Counted from the stretch's first letter, positions 46,642-59,362 are shown. The stretch: 64,000 nt of DNA from Orychophragmus violaceus (GCA_030180135.1 CM058232.1:78907001-78971000); one strand, 5' to 3'. Program-made: numbers and translations. Notes: generated by a model not told the origin, from the sequence alone.

Positions 46642-47240
46642 ATCGGGATCCGCTATTGGTGGAGGAGTAATGTAATTCGCTGTCACGTAGGAAATCTCTT
46701 CGGTCACACACTGAGCTACGATTGATCCTCCAATTTGAGCCTTATTTTTAACCTTCTTTTTCAGGTAATACATGTACCTTTCAAAAGGATACATCCACCT
46801 ATACTGGACCGGCCCGCCTAGTGCAGATTCATCGGGTAGATGCACTAGAAGATGTTCCATCACATCAAAAAAATTCGGTGGAAAGATTTTTTTCCAAATT
46901 GCAAAGCTTCATAGCGATATTTTCTTTCAGTGTGGCAACATCTCCGGTCCTTAACATTTTGGTCGATATATATCGAATTTAGTGTGGCAACATCTTCGGT
47001 CCTTAACATTTTGGTCGATATATATCGAAAAAGAGAGAAATGTCTACATAAATTGAAATAATAGATGATAAGTTCATATAATTAAATTAAATAAAATAAA
47101 TATGTGAAAAACAAATAAATAAACTAGAATAATTATTACGTGAAATTGCCACATGAACAGCTTTCGGAAGTAGTTCCAAAAATGCAATTGGAAGAATTCG
47201 TTGCATGATGACATGACAGTCATGAATTTTTAGACCTGAT
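46642..47240 (-). pseudogene. CACTA-1 transposase, DUF4218 region
   Basis: The minus strand encodes HDCHVMMQRILPIAFLELLP (about 47228-47165), then ENIAMKLCNLEK and, after a one-base insertion in an A run near 46885, FPPNFFDVMEHLLVHLPDES and GGPVQYRWMYPFERYM, ending VTANYITPPPIADPD at the Tat insertion. These are the hallmarks of the DUF4218 domain of plant En/Spm transposases. The upstream TNP2 catalytic domain is missing; a solo LTR (47366 to about 50850) stands in its place. A 48-bp direct duplication lies at 46929-47028. Confidence 0.85.
46929..47028. repeat. 48-bp duplication in transposase sequence
   Basis: Units at 46929-46976 and 46981-47028 differ by one base and contain GGTCGATATATATCGA. 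They disturb the transposase coding region. Confidence 0.85.
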
Positions 47241-47989
47241 ATGTTTCCATCTCAACGTTAACACAATGTGAAAACTTCGATACATACCCGTCTGGAAATC
47301 TAATCTCGGTCTTCAACCATGTTAAAAAAAAATAATTTGCCGTCTTTCGATAATCTGAAGATTGGTGTAATGTCCTGTTTTAAAAAATGTGGTCAACGGG
47401 CAGAAGAAAAGTCAAAAGGGGCAAAACTGTAATTTTGCAAAGTCCAGGGGCAAAATTGTAATTTTGTAAAAATAAGAGATGGAAGCCGAGACAGGCCAAA
47501 TGTTCTTCTGTTTCAACAAAAAGAATACGTAGAAAACCAGAAATGGAAGAAACGGAGTTTACACAGGTTTTTCGGACTATCTGGAATGAAAACTGATAAA
47601 ACCGAGAAATCTTGTATAATTCATAACCGGAGCTAGGGAAGTCCAAATGGAGTGATTCAAGTTTCTAAATTCATCTAAATCATTAAGAATCCGTTTTTGG
47701 GGGGGGGGGAGGGAGGGTTAGCGATTTATGGAAGCAGTTAAGGGATTTATAAATATTAAACTCAAGAACGGCTAAACCGAAGCATCGGAAAAGAACATGA
47801 TTAAGGAATGGTTTAACCGGGTTAGGGAAGATTTTTTAATCAGAAAAACACCTCTGAGGACAGATGTCTAATATTGAATGGCGCCACCTCTTTCCTCTTG
47901 ATACATTGCATGGTTTTCTTTGGTTCATGAACTTGGTTTTGCATGGAATAATCCATCACCTCATTCACTTCACCATTTCTCACTTCAAG

Positions 47990-47991
<2 letters not shown>

Positions 47992-48051
<60 letters not shown>
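47992..48051. repeat. (CT)30 microsatellite
   Basis: A perfect CT dinucleotide run of 60 bp in the solo LTR. It generates Leu-Ser frames that are not genes. Confidence 0.95.
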
Positions 48052-48054
<3 letters not shown>

Positions 48055-48632
48055 CATCCCATGCAACCAAAAACCCCAGATTTCCCCATGAATCTTCAAG
48101 AAATCACAAAGAACACTTAAGTGTTCATCATACCTTGCATCACAAGAAATTCCATAAATCTCAAACCAGAAGCTTGATCCAAAAACTACTTGTCCCATTG
48201 GATTCACCATCCTTTCCTCTACAACCGCCTTTCCTCATTCGTTTTCGCCGTCGCTGGAGGTCGCCAGAGGTTGCCAGAATTTTACCGCCGGCGAGATACT
48301 TCCTCCTTCCTCCTTTCTCCTTGGTGTTTCAAGCCTCTACTTTGCTCCTAGAAGTTTTATCTCACTCCAAGAACTACTCTCAATGGCCGGAGCTTCTTTC
48401 TAGTCGTCGGAAACCCTCGAAAGCCGTCGATCAACGCTCCACCACCTCCGGTCATCGCCGGATCCGGTCGACGGAGAAACCTTCCACCGCCATTCTTCAA
48501 ACCGGTTCAGCAAGAGGCAGTTTTGCGTCGATCTAAAAATGAATTGGATTGGTTAAGCATTGAGATCGGTTTAGCTAAACCGGTCAATTGATTTCAGTTC
48601 AGCCGGTTCAGTGGTTCAGCCGGTTTAACCGG

Positions 48633-48726
48633 GTTGGTCAACGATCCAGGAGTGGTCAACGGTCAACCCATCAACGCCCAGTCAGCCGGTCAACCCCGTG
48701 GTCAATGCCAGTCAACGCGTTGACTC
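48633..48726. promoter_or_regulatory. GTCAA (W-box core) cluster in the solo LTR
   Basis: Six GTCAA cores plus one TTGAC lie in about 95 bp. This corresponds to the denser cluster at 51650-51763 in the G1 LTR. Confidence 0.6.
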
Positions 48727-50850
48727 CGGCTGGTTCTTGTTCGGGAAGTACTAAGACATTCGGGAATCTTCGGGGTTCGTGTCGGAGTATTCGAGAGTTC
48801 GAGATTCAGTTCGGTAGTCTTGGGATTCATACCAAATCAGCTCTGTTAGTCCGCACCAAATCACTATGAGTCGGCTCAACTCGTAGTTAGATAAAATGCA
48901 TGTAGACCGGGAACCCAAGCCATACAATAAGGATTGCATACCCATTAGAGGGAACTGAATTTATTGGTGAATGGAATTGATTGGTTAACTATAAACCAGA
49001 TAGGATTTCGAGATGCATGCTAAGGACCTAGGATTAAACCGTTGTTTGTCGCTAGGTTGTTAGTAATCGTTGATTGATGCATTCATGAAGATATTGAATG
49101 ATAGGACCGTATATGCATCCATATATTTATTAAATACGCTATCGAATGAAATTACATACATAAATTAAGAAGACTTTAAAATATGGAAGTAAACCCTAAC
49201 AAGCGTATAGAGTATATAACGGGTTGGAATTAGGTTAAATAGCGGGTTGCGGGTTAATGAATAAGGGAAATTGAGTTAAACATGAGACATCGGGGAGTTA
49301 GTACGTTACTAACTCTAATCGACGGATCGAGGAGATTATTAAAAGACACTTAGGGAAGAGTAATTAAATAATGGTGTGATATGAGCCGTCTACGGATTAG
49401 CAATCTGCTAATTCAAGGTAGCGGACCGGAATGAAGTAAAAGACATTAGAAAACCCTAATAGGCTTGCTTGTGTGGTTGATGGTGTTGATGCTTTGATGT
49501 TTTTGAGCTTGTGTGCAAGCCTGTTTTAGACTGTCTCGGTGTTGGGCCGAGCGGTCCTTGTGAACACTTAATCCGGTCACGGGCTGATTAAGTTCGTAGT
49601 TGCTTGCTCGGTATAGTAACGGGTCAGAGTGGTGGTGTTAGCGTGTGATAGGCTTGTGGGATAGTTCATTTGTTTATTTTGTTGTGGATGGTTGTGTGAT
49701 TGGTGTTAGAGTCCCAACGAGTCTGCGTGTTTACATTACTGCACTAGGACTCTAGGGTGTGTTAGATCCCGCAAGCCTAGGTTTTGAAGGCGTTCCGGTA
49801 CTTTCGACCCAATTGGATCCTCGGGTAGTTGCCTAATCAGATCGTGTGCCTTCGGGTGGTGATGTTGGTTATGGCGTGAACCTACTGAGTGATGCCGGTA
49901 GGTGTGCGGTTCGGAGAATACGAGGTCATGTTCTAGAGTCGAGATGCATGGAAACTTAGGTTACTGTGGGGTAACCCGAGTTACTGCATATCGATGGGCT
50001 GAAAATAGTGTCCTCGGTCGTCGGAGTTCGTGTTAACTTCTAGGATTCGTGGGTGGTTGTAGTTACCTAGTCGGCGACTATGTAAACCCGTGGAAGTTAC
50101 CGAGTTTGCATATGGTGGGCTAAGTGGAGTAAGTTGGTTTGCGCGATAGATAGATCGAGTCGAATTGAGGGCAGGTGCCGCATTGCCTTTGATTTCCTTA
50201 ATCTCTTTCCATTCTTTTGGCAAGTACTTGTGTGTTGTGGGTTAATCACGTCGTGGTAGTACGCAATACACCATTTTCGCTTTTGATTGTTGTTTTGGGT
50301 TTTGGGGCAGGATGTGTAGTTGTAGATAGACTAGAAGCCTTCACTCGGGAGCCGATTCACTGGGTGATCTCAGATCGCTCAATAGACTCTTTTGTGTTTT
50401 AAGGTTTAGCAGCGACGGACGCGGGAGGTCCTCGGTGTAGTTTCGGGATTTCTTGTGGCGAGAGTTTTTGATTTGATGTTTTGGTTGTTTTATTGGTTCG
50501 GCTTTGGCGCCATTTTATTGCGTGGATTTGATCATTTGTTGACTTTAATAGAAAAGTTTGTTTTATCAATATGTAAATGTTATGTAAACGTTTATTTGTT
50601 CAGTAATGAACATGCTTCTCTGAATATTTGTTTAGTCCAAAGTGACACAACTCACGGAAACAATACAGGTTGCGAAGCTTTGTATTGTGGAAGTGAGGAT
50701 AGCGGAGTCAAGGACGGGTCAGTGTGAGCCTTTGCCTCAAACCGATCTAAGTTCATAGTTACTTTACTGATGAATTCTGAAGTTCATAGGCACTGCCTAA
50801 TTGTGCTATTGGTTTTGATCAGGTTGTTGACTGTCGCATATGTGGTGACC

Positions 50851-51265
50851 CAAACTGAGAGTATTTGGACCAGAGAGTTTGACAGCAAACGTGTATGATG
50901 ATGGAGTTTCTTATTTTTTATTTAGTTAAAACTTATGTCATTCATATTGGTGTAGAACATGTTTTAGTTTATTAATAAAATCAACTTTTAAAACAAATTT
51001 CAAATATATTTGTATACAAAATTAATTGCACAAAAGATATGTTACATTAATGTGTAAAATGGCGAAAAACAAATGTTACTGCAAATTATACAACCACATC
51101 AAAATTAGCGTTATCGTAGACAGATATATGATAGCAAGTAAAATTAATGCTATCATATCTGGCGTATCTAAGATAGCAGGGACAAACATAGCGTTCATGG
51201 AAACGCTATCATAGACATATGATAACGTTTTTGTGGTGCTAACAATAAGCATATTTCTTGTAGTG
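50851..51265. repeat. CACTA-1 right terminal region (end type I)
   Basis: The last 220 bp carry GATAGC/GCTATC/AACGCTATC repeats in both orientations and end TTTCTTGTAGTG. They are collinear with the left end of CACTA-2. The remainder (50851-51040) is AT-rich without visible genes. Confidence 0.75.
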
Positions 51266-53079
51266 AATATGTGCATATAAATCCTAAACATGCAAGTCTA
51301 ATATGAATGCATCAATCAACATGAAGTTAATGAACAATCGAGCAGTCAAAACTATCTATCTAGCATGCATTTGTAATCCTAGTCAATTCATGATTAAACC
51401 GATACCAATTAATTATCAATCAATTATGGGTATGCAACCTAAGGTTACGGTTTAGGATTTCCCGGTCTACATGATCTAACTACGATGCAATAATTAACCG
51501 ACTCATAGTGATAGTGTGATGGATGATGGAAGTGGCGGATGCAAACTCCCGAAAACGAGCAACTGGAACCCCGAACCTTTCCTGAACCATACGAACCGGA
51601 ACACAAACAACTCCGAGCTATCCAAACCAAGAACCGGTTGTTGACTACGCGTTGACAGGCGTCGTCCATGGCGTTGACTGGCCATTGACTGGCATTGACC
51701 ATGACATTGACTGGGTATTGACCGGTGTTGACCGAGCAATAGTTGACCATTGACCGTTGACTTCCCTTGAACCGAGTGGACCCACACCTCAACCGAACCA
51801 AACCGATGCTAAACCAACTCTAATTAAACCTGGTTTAGCTACACCGGATCGAACCAACCCATTGACCGGTTAAACCGGTTTGACTAAACCAAACCAATGC
51901 TTAAACCAGCTTCACCCATCATTGAACCAACTTGGAATAAACCACCCTTGAAACAGCTGAGAAACCACGGTGAAGGAGGTTTTCCAGCGACAATTCCGGT
52001 ATTGACCGTCGGCGACTCCGCGTTGACCAGCGGTTTAAGTCTTCTCCGGAGGTCTAGGAAGGATCTCTGGTGACTGAAGAAGGTCACTAGAGAGAGATGA
52101 AGCTGCTGAGGAGAGGAAAAAGAGCTGAACTGGCGGTAGGAAGAAGATGAGTGGTGGTGACTCGCCGGCGGCGGCTTCTCCGGCGAGTTTTTGGCGAGCT
52201 CCGGCGGCAAGACTGATCGGCAGCTGATGATGAGGAAAATGAGGTGAGTTCAGATATGCTACTGTGTTGAGAAGATTCAGCTTACTTTGGGAGTTATTTT
52301 GGTAACTTGTTCTTCAAGTCTTCAAGAACACTATGAGTTTCATGAATAACTTCAAAGAAAAGGATTAAGATGCATGATTTTTTTGTTGAATGTGGAGACA
52401 GAGATGGAGATCGAGAGAGAGAGATGAGAGAGATCATAGAGTTATTTTTGGTGATTGATTTGCAAGAGAGAATGATTTTTGGTGGGTGAAATGGATGTGT
52501 TGATTTTGCATGGCAAAAATGCAATGAATGAACTTGGTTCATTGCATCAAGACAAGGGCAGGTGGTGCCAGGGTAGTAGGAAAGAGTGACATTTGTATTC
52601 TTGGGGTCCAATCGGCTCCCATAGATTGGCTCCAGTAACTCAAACCGATCCAAAAACTATGTTCCATTTCGTTGATCCGATACGGCCAATTCCGAGTTTG
52701 ATTTTATAAAAACCCCATAGCTTTTTCTATAAATTCTCCAAGACACATTTACACATACTAGATTATTTTATATGCATTTAGCAGTTTGAATCACTTCAAA
52801 CGGACACTCGTATCTCCCGTATGAATTTTACAAGTTTTGTCAGTTATATCATTTTCCTTTTCCGATAGTCCGAAAAAACTCATTTAAAGTCCGCTGACAC
52901 CATTCATTGTCTTCTAAATGTTTTATCTACTTAAAAAGAGAAACATTTGGCCCATCTCGGCTTCCGGCTCTCAATTTGGTAAAATAACCAAAATACCCCT
53001 CATCTTCTGGAAATTACGAAATTGCATTGATTGACTTTTCTGCTGCCCGTTGACCCATTTTGGGGAACATGGTATTACA
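51266..53079 (-). mobile_element. G1 3' LTR, part 2 (5' half)
   Basis: It continues the LTR interrupted at 13385. The minus-strand LTR start TGTAATACCATGTTCCCC lies at 53079, next to the PPT. Combined length is about 3.56 kb. It contains the W-box cluster. Confidence 0.78.
51650..51763. promoter_or_regulatory. TTGAC (W-box core) cluster in the G1 LTR
   Basis: Eleven TTGAC cores on one strand in about 115 bp, many as TTGACC or TTGACT, the core bound by WRKY factors. This suggests stress- or defence-responsive LTR activity; binding is not shown. Confidence 0.65.
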
Positions 53080-53093
53080 TTTTTCCCCACTTT
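53080..53093 (-). other. Polypurine tract of G1
   Basis: The minus strand reads AAAGTGGGGAAAAA directly before the LTR start. Confidence 0.75.
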
Positions 53094-54840
53094 CAGGAAT
53101 TCGGTCCCCGAATTCTCCGTTCTGTCAAACTTTGAATCGGTACCAAACCATGTCAGTCGCCACACTGAACTGATTCCATTGCTCCATTACTTGAACACTG
53201 ATTCAACTGAAACAAGCCCTGATGCTTAATAACTCTGGAATACTGTCTTGCACAAAACCGCACCACACAGATCTTCGCGCTAATAGCCCATGCACTGATC
53301 TTGATTGAATGGCTCCACTCTGGATCTTGTTTTCGTCTGCGCTAACTGACATTGCTCAACTTTACACTTCTGGTTATCCCACTTTACTTCGACCTTCACA
53401 ATTACACAACGCTGACCCGCCACACTTACACACGCCTCAAAATATTGATCATTGAATTTCACGCCTCATAGATTCCAAAACCGCTTTTCTGCTGATAACC
53501 CCGAACTGATCCAACATTGATACTGGTGCTCTTTTAAATCTCTTTGCTAACTCATCATGCTTGATGGATTTCCTTAAATCCAACTGTCCCTGATACCCAC
53601 ACTGATTTGAACACGGCTCGGGTCAACTACTCCACGGATTTCTTGAACTTAACTGTCTCTCGGGTTCGGGTTCGGTCTCATGTTCACGTCACATCATCAA
53701 TCACATTATGTACTACAACTCAACAACACAACATTGGAGTGGTTAGGTTCTTTCTAACCTATTCTCGATATTGCTTCTACATAGAAATATGGTTACTTAG
53801 TCATTACCCAAAGGTCACACATGGCTAAATAACAATATCCTATAATTCTGCTTCCCCGCGAATAAGATTCCTATCCAAAACTTCATATCGTTTCCGAGCT
53901 TAGTTCTATCTAACAGGTTCTCTAACTATTACTCATACTAAGAATCTTTCTGATAACTTAGCTTTTCATCTACAACACTTCATAGGTCTAACAACCTACT
54001 ACGACTTCCACTACTTAAACCGATTGATCTCTGCGATTCGCTAACCCTAACTTAGAAATACCAACAACCTAGTGAATCTAATAATGCAACAAGGCTCATG
54101 ATTCCCACTAAAAATCCTGTCACATGATAAATGCATTAATCGAGAACAGCAAGTCTATCAACTTAACAATACCTAATGGCTGTCTAGAAAATGCCCCGAG
54201 CCAATGTTCGAGTACCAGCCTAGCGAATGATCAAATGCAACACTGCGGCTTACAATCAAGCAATGCATTTCTAGTAACCTAACAGTCATGCAAATGCAAG
54301 GCTACAAACCTAGCAGTCAAATAAACGCATCGCTAACAGTTCTAACTATCATACAATGCAATGCATCAAATAAGCTAACACCCTAGCGATAAGATGAATG
54401 TTGCGATTCAAGATTCTAAGCTAGCAACCTAGCGAACTATGCAATGCAAAAATCAAACATGCAAGAAATAAATTATAATCCAACAAAACATCACGCAACA
54501 AACAATCACACAATCAATAGATTAGGTCACAGTATGTCAATGGGGTCGCCTTGTGAGTCATGGTGAGTGATCGCTTGTTTCGATTATCATTTGTTTACAA
54601 ATCGTAGTTAGATTACATTCACAAACCATCACATGCATGCAATAAATCTGTTACTCAAAACGATGAATCGAATACTCGGCATCCACCATATACATAAAAA
54701 CATCCATAACCATACATCAGAGTTTTTAGTACATAGTGTAAGCCAAAGTCTATTATAAAGCGAACGCCACATCATACCCGAAAACAAAATCATGCGCTGC
54801 TACATAACCGTAAGTCGTCAGTGACGAATAATACGCCGAT
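53094..54840 (-). other. G1 internal noncoding region
   Basis: No pol domain is recognisable. From about 54060 to 54480 there are loose repeats of AACCTAGC and ATGCAATGCA-type units. This region replaces the usual pol and supports a LARD-like structure. Confidence 0.5.
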
Positions 54841-55348
54841 CTATACACAATCAAAATGAGTTAGAGTCATACTTACTTGGGCCCTACTATAATCCCTAAT
54901 CCAAAGCCTCCCACACGAAAGTTCCCAACAGAGTCGGAAATATGGCTCGTGAGAGTATCCGCTGGCAGGTGTGCCAAGGGGATGGTGCGGGTGTGTATCA
55001 CGTGCGGGTGGTGCCGGGGTAGGTGTGGTGCTGGGACGTGGGTCCACTATCAAACAGATGGGTGCCATGTGGCTGTCATGGCTGCAGATATGACAAACGA
55101 CTGGTGGTGGCACGGGCTGATATGGCTCACGAAAGCGAGGATCAGACGGTATGGGGCACTAGTGTAAGTGAAACCCCATGGCTCCGCAAGCATCACAACG
55201 CTGGTTCTAAGGCAGATCTAGAGGCCGAGATATAGACAAGTCGTCCCGAAGAGGTGGTTGTGGCTGGGGAGGTGGCTGATGGTGAGCACCAACATGCTTC
55301 TCTAGGACATTGGCGAGCACAACAGTCTGGTCAACGATACACGCCTCC
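54841..55348 (-). pseudogene. G1 gag, nucleocapsid part with two zinc-knuckle-like motifs
   Basis: From the copia-2 insertion leftward, the minus strand reads a Pro/Gln-rich stretch (HHQPPPQPQPPLRDDLS), an in-frame stop, then CDACGAMGFHLH, stop, C, a degraded knuckle, and then CHICSHDSHMAPIC, a perfect C-x2-C-x4-H-x4-C zinc knuckle, followed by a Thr/Pro-rich tail ending at 54841. Zinc knuckles package RNA in gag. Stops rule out full function. Confidence 0.65.
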
Positions 55349-56026
55349 TGAAGGATCTTTCGGTGTTAATCCTGATTCAATTCATCAGATTACTTGATCC
55401 TAAACATGCCAGATCTAGGTTCTCTTGAATAGAAACAATATAGATCTCACATGTTACCTTTTATGCAGCGGAAATATGAAGAACAGGTCAGAGATCAGAG
55501 AGCCACCGAGAGATAACTCCTCCAGAGGTTCACACACGCACACCAATCAGGAAGCAGGCTGCTAGGCCACTGAGAGAAACCGGCGCAGGGGAGAGAGAGA
55601 GTTGATGGCTCAGATTAGGGTTATTTTGGTTCTGAACTCGAGTTTTATTTATAAAACTTGTCCGGTTCCGTTTGGGCCATTTGGCCCAAATACCAATTAA
55701 CTCGTCGGTGTTTGCGCACTGCATCGATCGATGCAATGTATGCATCGATCGACACAGTTGCCAAACCTTTTATTCTCTCTAAGTACAGTAAATGCCTAGC
55801 ACTTTTACCGTACTCCTGCTAAACCGTTCCTACACGTTTTCCTGTTAGCTTAGGCGTGTGACCCATATGGGATCATATAATAAAGGCAATAAGTCCAAGA
55901 CTTATAGATCATGAGCGGACTCTAGCAAGCCATCATGACCCCCAGTATTATATGACTTATGTCTGATCATTGACATACTCTTACTTTCTAGAGACAGTAC
56001 CGAGATTACTGGACACAATTCCAACA
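55349..56026 (-). mobile_element. 3' LTR of copia-2
   Basis: The minus strand starts TGTTGGAATTGTGTCC at 56026, preceded by the PPT CAAGTGGGAGAT (56027-56038). The LTR carries the palindrome GCATCGATCGATGC (55721-55734). It differs from the 5' LTR near 55449 and 55893. Confidence 0.92.
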
Positions 56027-56038
56027 ATCTCCCACTTG

Positions 56039-59000
56039 TACTGGAATCTCTGTATTCATAATCCTTTTGTCTCAATATCTCGATTAGTCATAAGGCAAGA
56101 TTAGTGTCATCCTTATAAAGCCTAATCTTGTTCATCGGACTCTAATTTGATACTGACAATCCAAACGACTCGGGACAGTCCGTTTGAGCATGGCCATGCA
56201 TTTTCCAGTATTCAAATCTCCGATTGGCCTAGAGATATTCACTCCATTTATATTGGAGGGACAAATCCCGTCTTGTTCCATCACTGTAAACTACTCATTT
56301 CATAATGTACCCAAACAAGGTCCTTATAACTATCGCAGAACGATAGCGTTAGACAATGATCAAAGTGCATCAGTCCATGTGCAGTCACATGCATGCGAAC
56401 TCAGGTCTAAGGACTATACTCTATAGTCGTAGTAAGAATCTCTTATGACACAGATATAAATATCCTGAAGAGTTCTTATAAGCGGGTCTTGTCCGGTCGT
56501 ATGTTCCCCAACATACACCTATGTACTGACTTTGATGCCGAGCATCTATGACACACTGAGACTTTTTCATAAGTCACGTACCAATCCAGTCTCACACGGT
56601 TGTTGGTGTTCCAATTTCAACAACCTTTGACTAGGGACAGGATGATATAAAACATCTATCAAATATAGGGTCTCATGATCAAGCTAAATGACTTCGATGA
56701 CTCAAGATCAAGTCATTTACTTCGATGACCTATAAAATGGTTCATATCATTTTGGAACGATTATTTCATCACAGTTAAAATAATCTTGAAATAATAATTT
56801 CATTATCAAACATCTCAAATGTTTTACAAGAACATATCAATAACTAAATAAAGCCCTTTACTAACTCCCACTGAAATTAAGACTACATCTTAACTTCACT
56901 TATCCTACAGCTACAGTCCGTGACTCGTGCTTAGGGCTAAGGAGTGGCTTCGTTAATAGATTAGCAACGTTCTCATTTGTTGAAACTTGCTTATCTACTT
57001 AACATCTCTGTCATTTATCTCAAGGTGTTTGGACCTCTGATGTGCAGCTAGTCTCATCTATGCTGGGAATCACATCAAGTTCATTGACGAACTCTTCTTT
57101 CCAAACAACCTCTTTCGCCGCTTTCCAAGCTGCGAAATGTTCAGTTTAAGTCATGGAGTCAGCAACAGTGCCTTGCACCGCCAGACCGACACAAGATATA
57201 ACCGGACTGTGACCGGAAATCATCTTTGTCTGTTGGAAACTTGCCTTTCAGACTCTGCTGACTTGTAGCACATCACTTTCTCCGTAAATCAAGAACTTAT
57301 CCTTAGTATTCCTCAAATACTTTAGGAAACTTGATTCTTTGCTGGATTTGACTGGTCTTTACTTGTCTTGCTTAACATTAAAGCAACATCAAACAAGTAC
57401 GTTTCATGGCATACATGATAGATCCAATTACCGAAGCATATGGAATCCTATCCATGCATTTAAGCTCAGCAGTTATCGTAGGATACTGTATCTTGCTTAA
57501 CGTAATGCCATGTGACATTGGCATAAAACCCTTCTTGGATTGCTCAAAATGTGTAGGACTTTGTCAATTTAAGAATCCTGACTTTGTCCTACCAGCTCTT
57601 TTGGATCTCTATCTTTAGATCCAAAATCCAAGAACTACGTGGCTTTACCCATGTCAATCATTAAACCAACTCCCAAGCTAGTCCTTTACCGACTACAGCG
57701 TTGGGACGTTATATCCGAGAATCAGTATGTCATCGACATACACTTTGAGAAATGCAATATCGCTCCCACTAATCTATTAGTAAACACACAGTTCCGCTTC
57801 GTTCCTGTTCAAGTCAAAACCTTGACTACTTCAACAGAACGAAGATTCCAACTCCGATATGTTTGCTTCCATCCATGAATGGATCGATGAAGCCAACTTA
57901 CACAAAATGTAATTCTTCGGAGTCTGGGCTCACTTTCGCTTCCTAGGATTTCGCAGATTCGTCGCTTTCAATGATCATCAGATCATGCGAACATTCAATG
58001 ATCATCAGGCTGAACTAATGACGAGAATTCACTCTCGGATTAGTGACTGATTCTTTCATATCTGCGAACTTCAGGCTCCACAGGTGTAGATTCTACAGAA
58101 ATCTGTAAATCCTTCCGCTGCTCTCCCTCAATAGGTTAAGCAGCCTCCTGTATTTCTCGAATTTCTTCGAGTTGTACTTTTACTCCCACTGTTCTTCTTG
58201 GAAAGTAACTTCCCTTCTTAGAAAACAGAATGGTCGTAAAATGCTTTTTACTCCCACTGTTCTTCTTGGAAAGTAATTTCTCTTCTTAGAAAACAGAATG
58301 GTCATAAAAATACCGAGCCTTGGTTTCCCTAAGAAAACTTCGAGTTATGCTTTTACTCCCACTGTTCTTCTTGGAAAATAACTTCCCTTCTTAGAAAACA
58401 GATTGGACGTAAAAGTAACAAGCCTTAGTTTCTCTAGGACAACCAGCGAAGTAGCACAACTACAAATACTTAGTAAAGACAAATTTTTCACCCGATATTT
58501 GTGGAACTATTTCAGCGTAAACTTAGATATTTTAGAGCGTTATTCTTAAATAATATCATGGAAGATTCGTGTGACTCATCTTTAATCATTTCTAATAAGA
58601 TCTGATTCTTTCTCACAGAAACACCTTCAGGTTTTCAGGAGAAATGAGCTGTGAAACGATTTCACACTCATTAAGATGATCACACAATCAATGACTTAAG
58701 TATTCTCACTCGTGATTTAATCCAGAGTCTTAATACTTTTGTCATTCAGATCCTATACTTCATTCTGGAACTCTTTCGACCATGTCAAAGAATTCCGACT
58801 TGTGTCTCATCAAATGAACACAGTCACACTCACTGAAGTAATCAGTAGAGACAATGAAGTACAGGAGATTTTCTCTGGCATTACTGCTCATTGGGCCACA
58901 TACATGAGTATGTTCCAGGTCCAATAAGCCTTTGGGCTTTTCTCTAGCTCGGCTAAGATAGGCCCTTTACCTTTTGGTCTAGTAAACAGAATTCAAGTCT

Positions 59001-59362
59001 CATAAGATATTTTATCAAATGAGCCCAACAGTCCATGACTATGGGATTTCTGAATCCGACTTACTCTATGTGACCAATACTTTATGCCAAGAAAAATCAG
59101 GTTTAATTCATCAGATTTAAACCAATTCGGTATTTATGTTACATTTAGGCACTTTTGGTTTAAGATATAAAACCCATTCCATGAATAGGGTGCTACAATT
59201 AATATTTCATTAAGATCAAAAGAACAAAACTTGTCTTTTATCAAAATGAAAAACATTCAAATTCTTACAAGAAAATGAAAGACAATTCTGCTTAAAGCAG
59301 GTACATTGTAGCAATTATTCAATACAAAACCAAGCCTCAAAGGGATCTATAAGTGAAAAACC
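56039..59362 (-). pseudogene. Copia-2 decayed pol and 3' region
   Basis: Same layout as in copia-1, without long frames. The RT box YVDD is visible on the minus strand near 57727-57741, and integrase and RNase H pieces are recognisable on either side. A segment holding a PPT-like CAGTGGGAGTAAAA (minus) is present three times (starting at 58181, 58249 and 58354) where copia-1 has it once near 35560. Confidence 0.75.

Larger units (their letters stand above)
47366..50850 (+). mobile_element. Solo LTR of the G1 family inside CACTA-1
   Basis: It begins TGTAATGTCC, parallel to the G1 LTR start TGTAATACC at 53079 (minus). It can be followed in order along the G1 LTR: GTCAACGGGCAG, the (CT)n leader and coding-like piece, the GTCAA cluster, GAGCCGTCTACGGATTAGCA, GTGGGAGGTCC-type blocks, ending near GTTGACTGTCGC. 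It is clearly diverged from G1. The right end is not sharp and no TSD was found, so it may have come with a deletion of the transposase 5' part. Confidence 0.7.
13386..51265. mobile_element. CACTA-1: En/Spm element carrying four nested layers
   Basis: The left terminus CACTACAAGAAATATG (13386) and the right terminus, read in reverse, CACTACAAGAAATATGC (51265) are near-perfect inverted repeats. The flanks AAT (13383-13385 and 51266-51268) form a 3-bp TSD, the length expected for CACTA elements. The flanking DNA on both sides is one continuous G1 LTR, which confirms the insertion. Contents: minus-strand transposase gene (47240 to 22986, heavily interrupted), a TnpA-like gene, and a calnexin fragment. 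Net length without the insertions is near 10 kb. Confidence 0.88.

Noticed and set aside
47840..48210. Leu-Ser and Arg-Glu repeat frames
   Set aside because: Translation of the CT microsatellite.
57406..57878. Plus-strand frames within copia-2
   Set aside because: They are antisense to RT/RNase H relics; the YVDD box reads on the minus strand.
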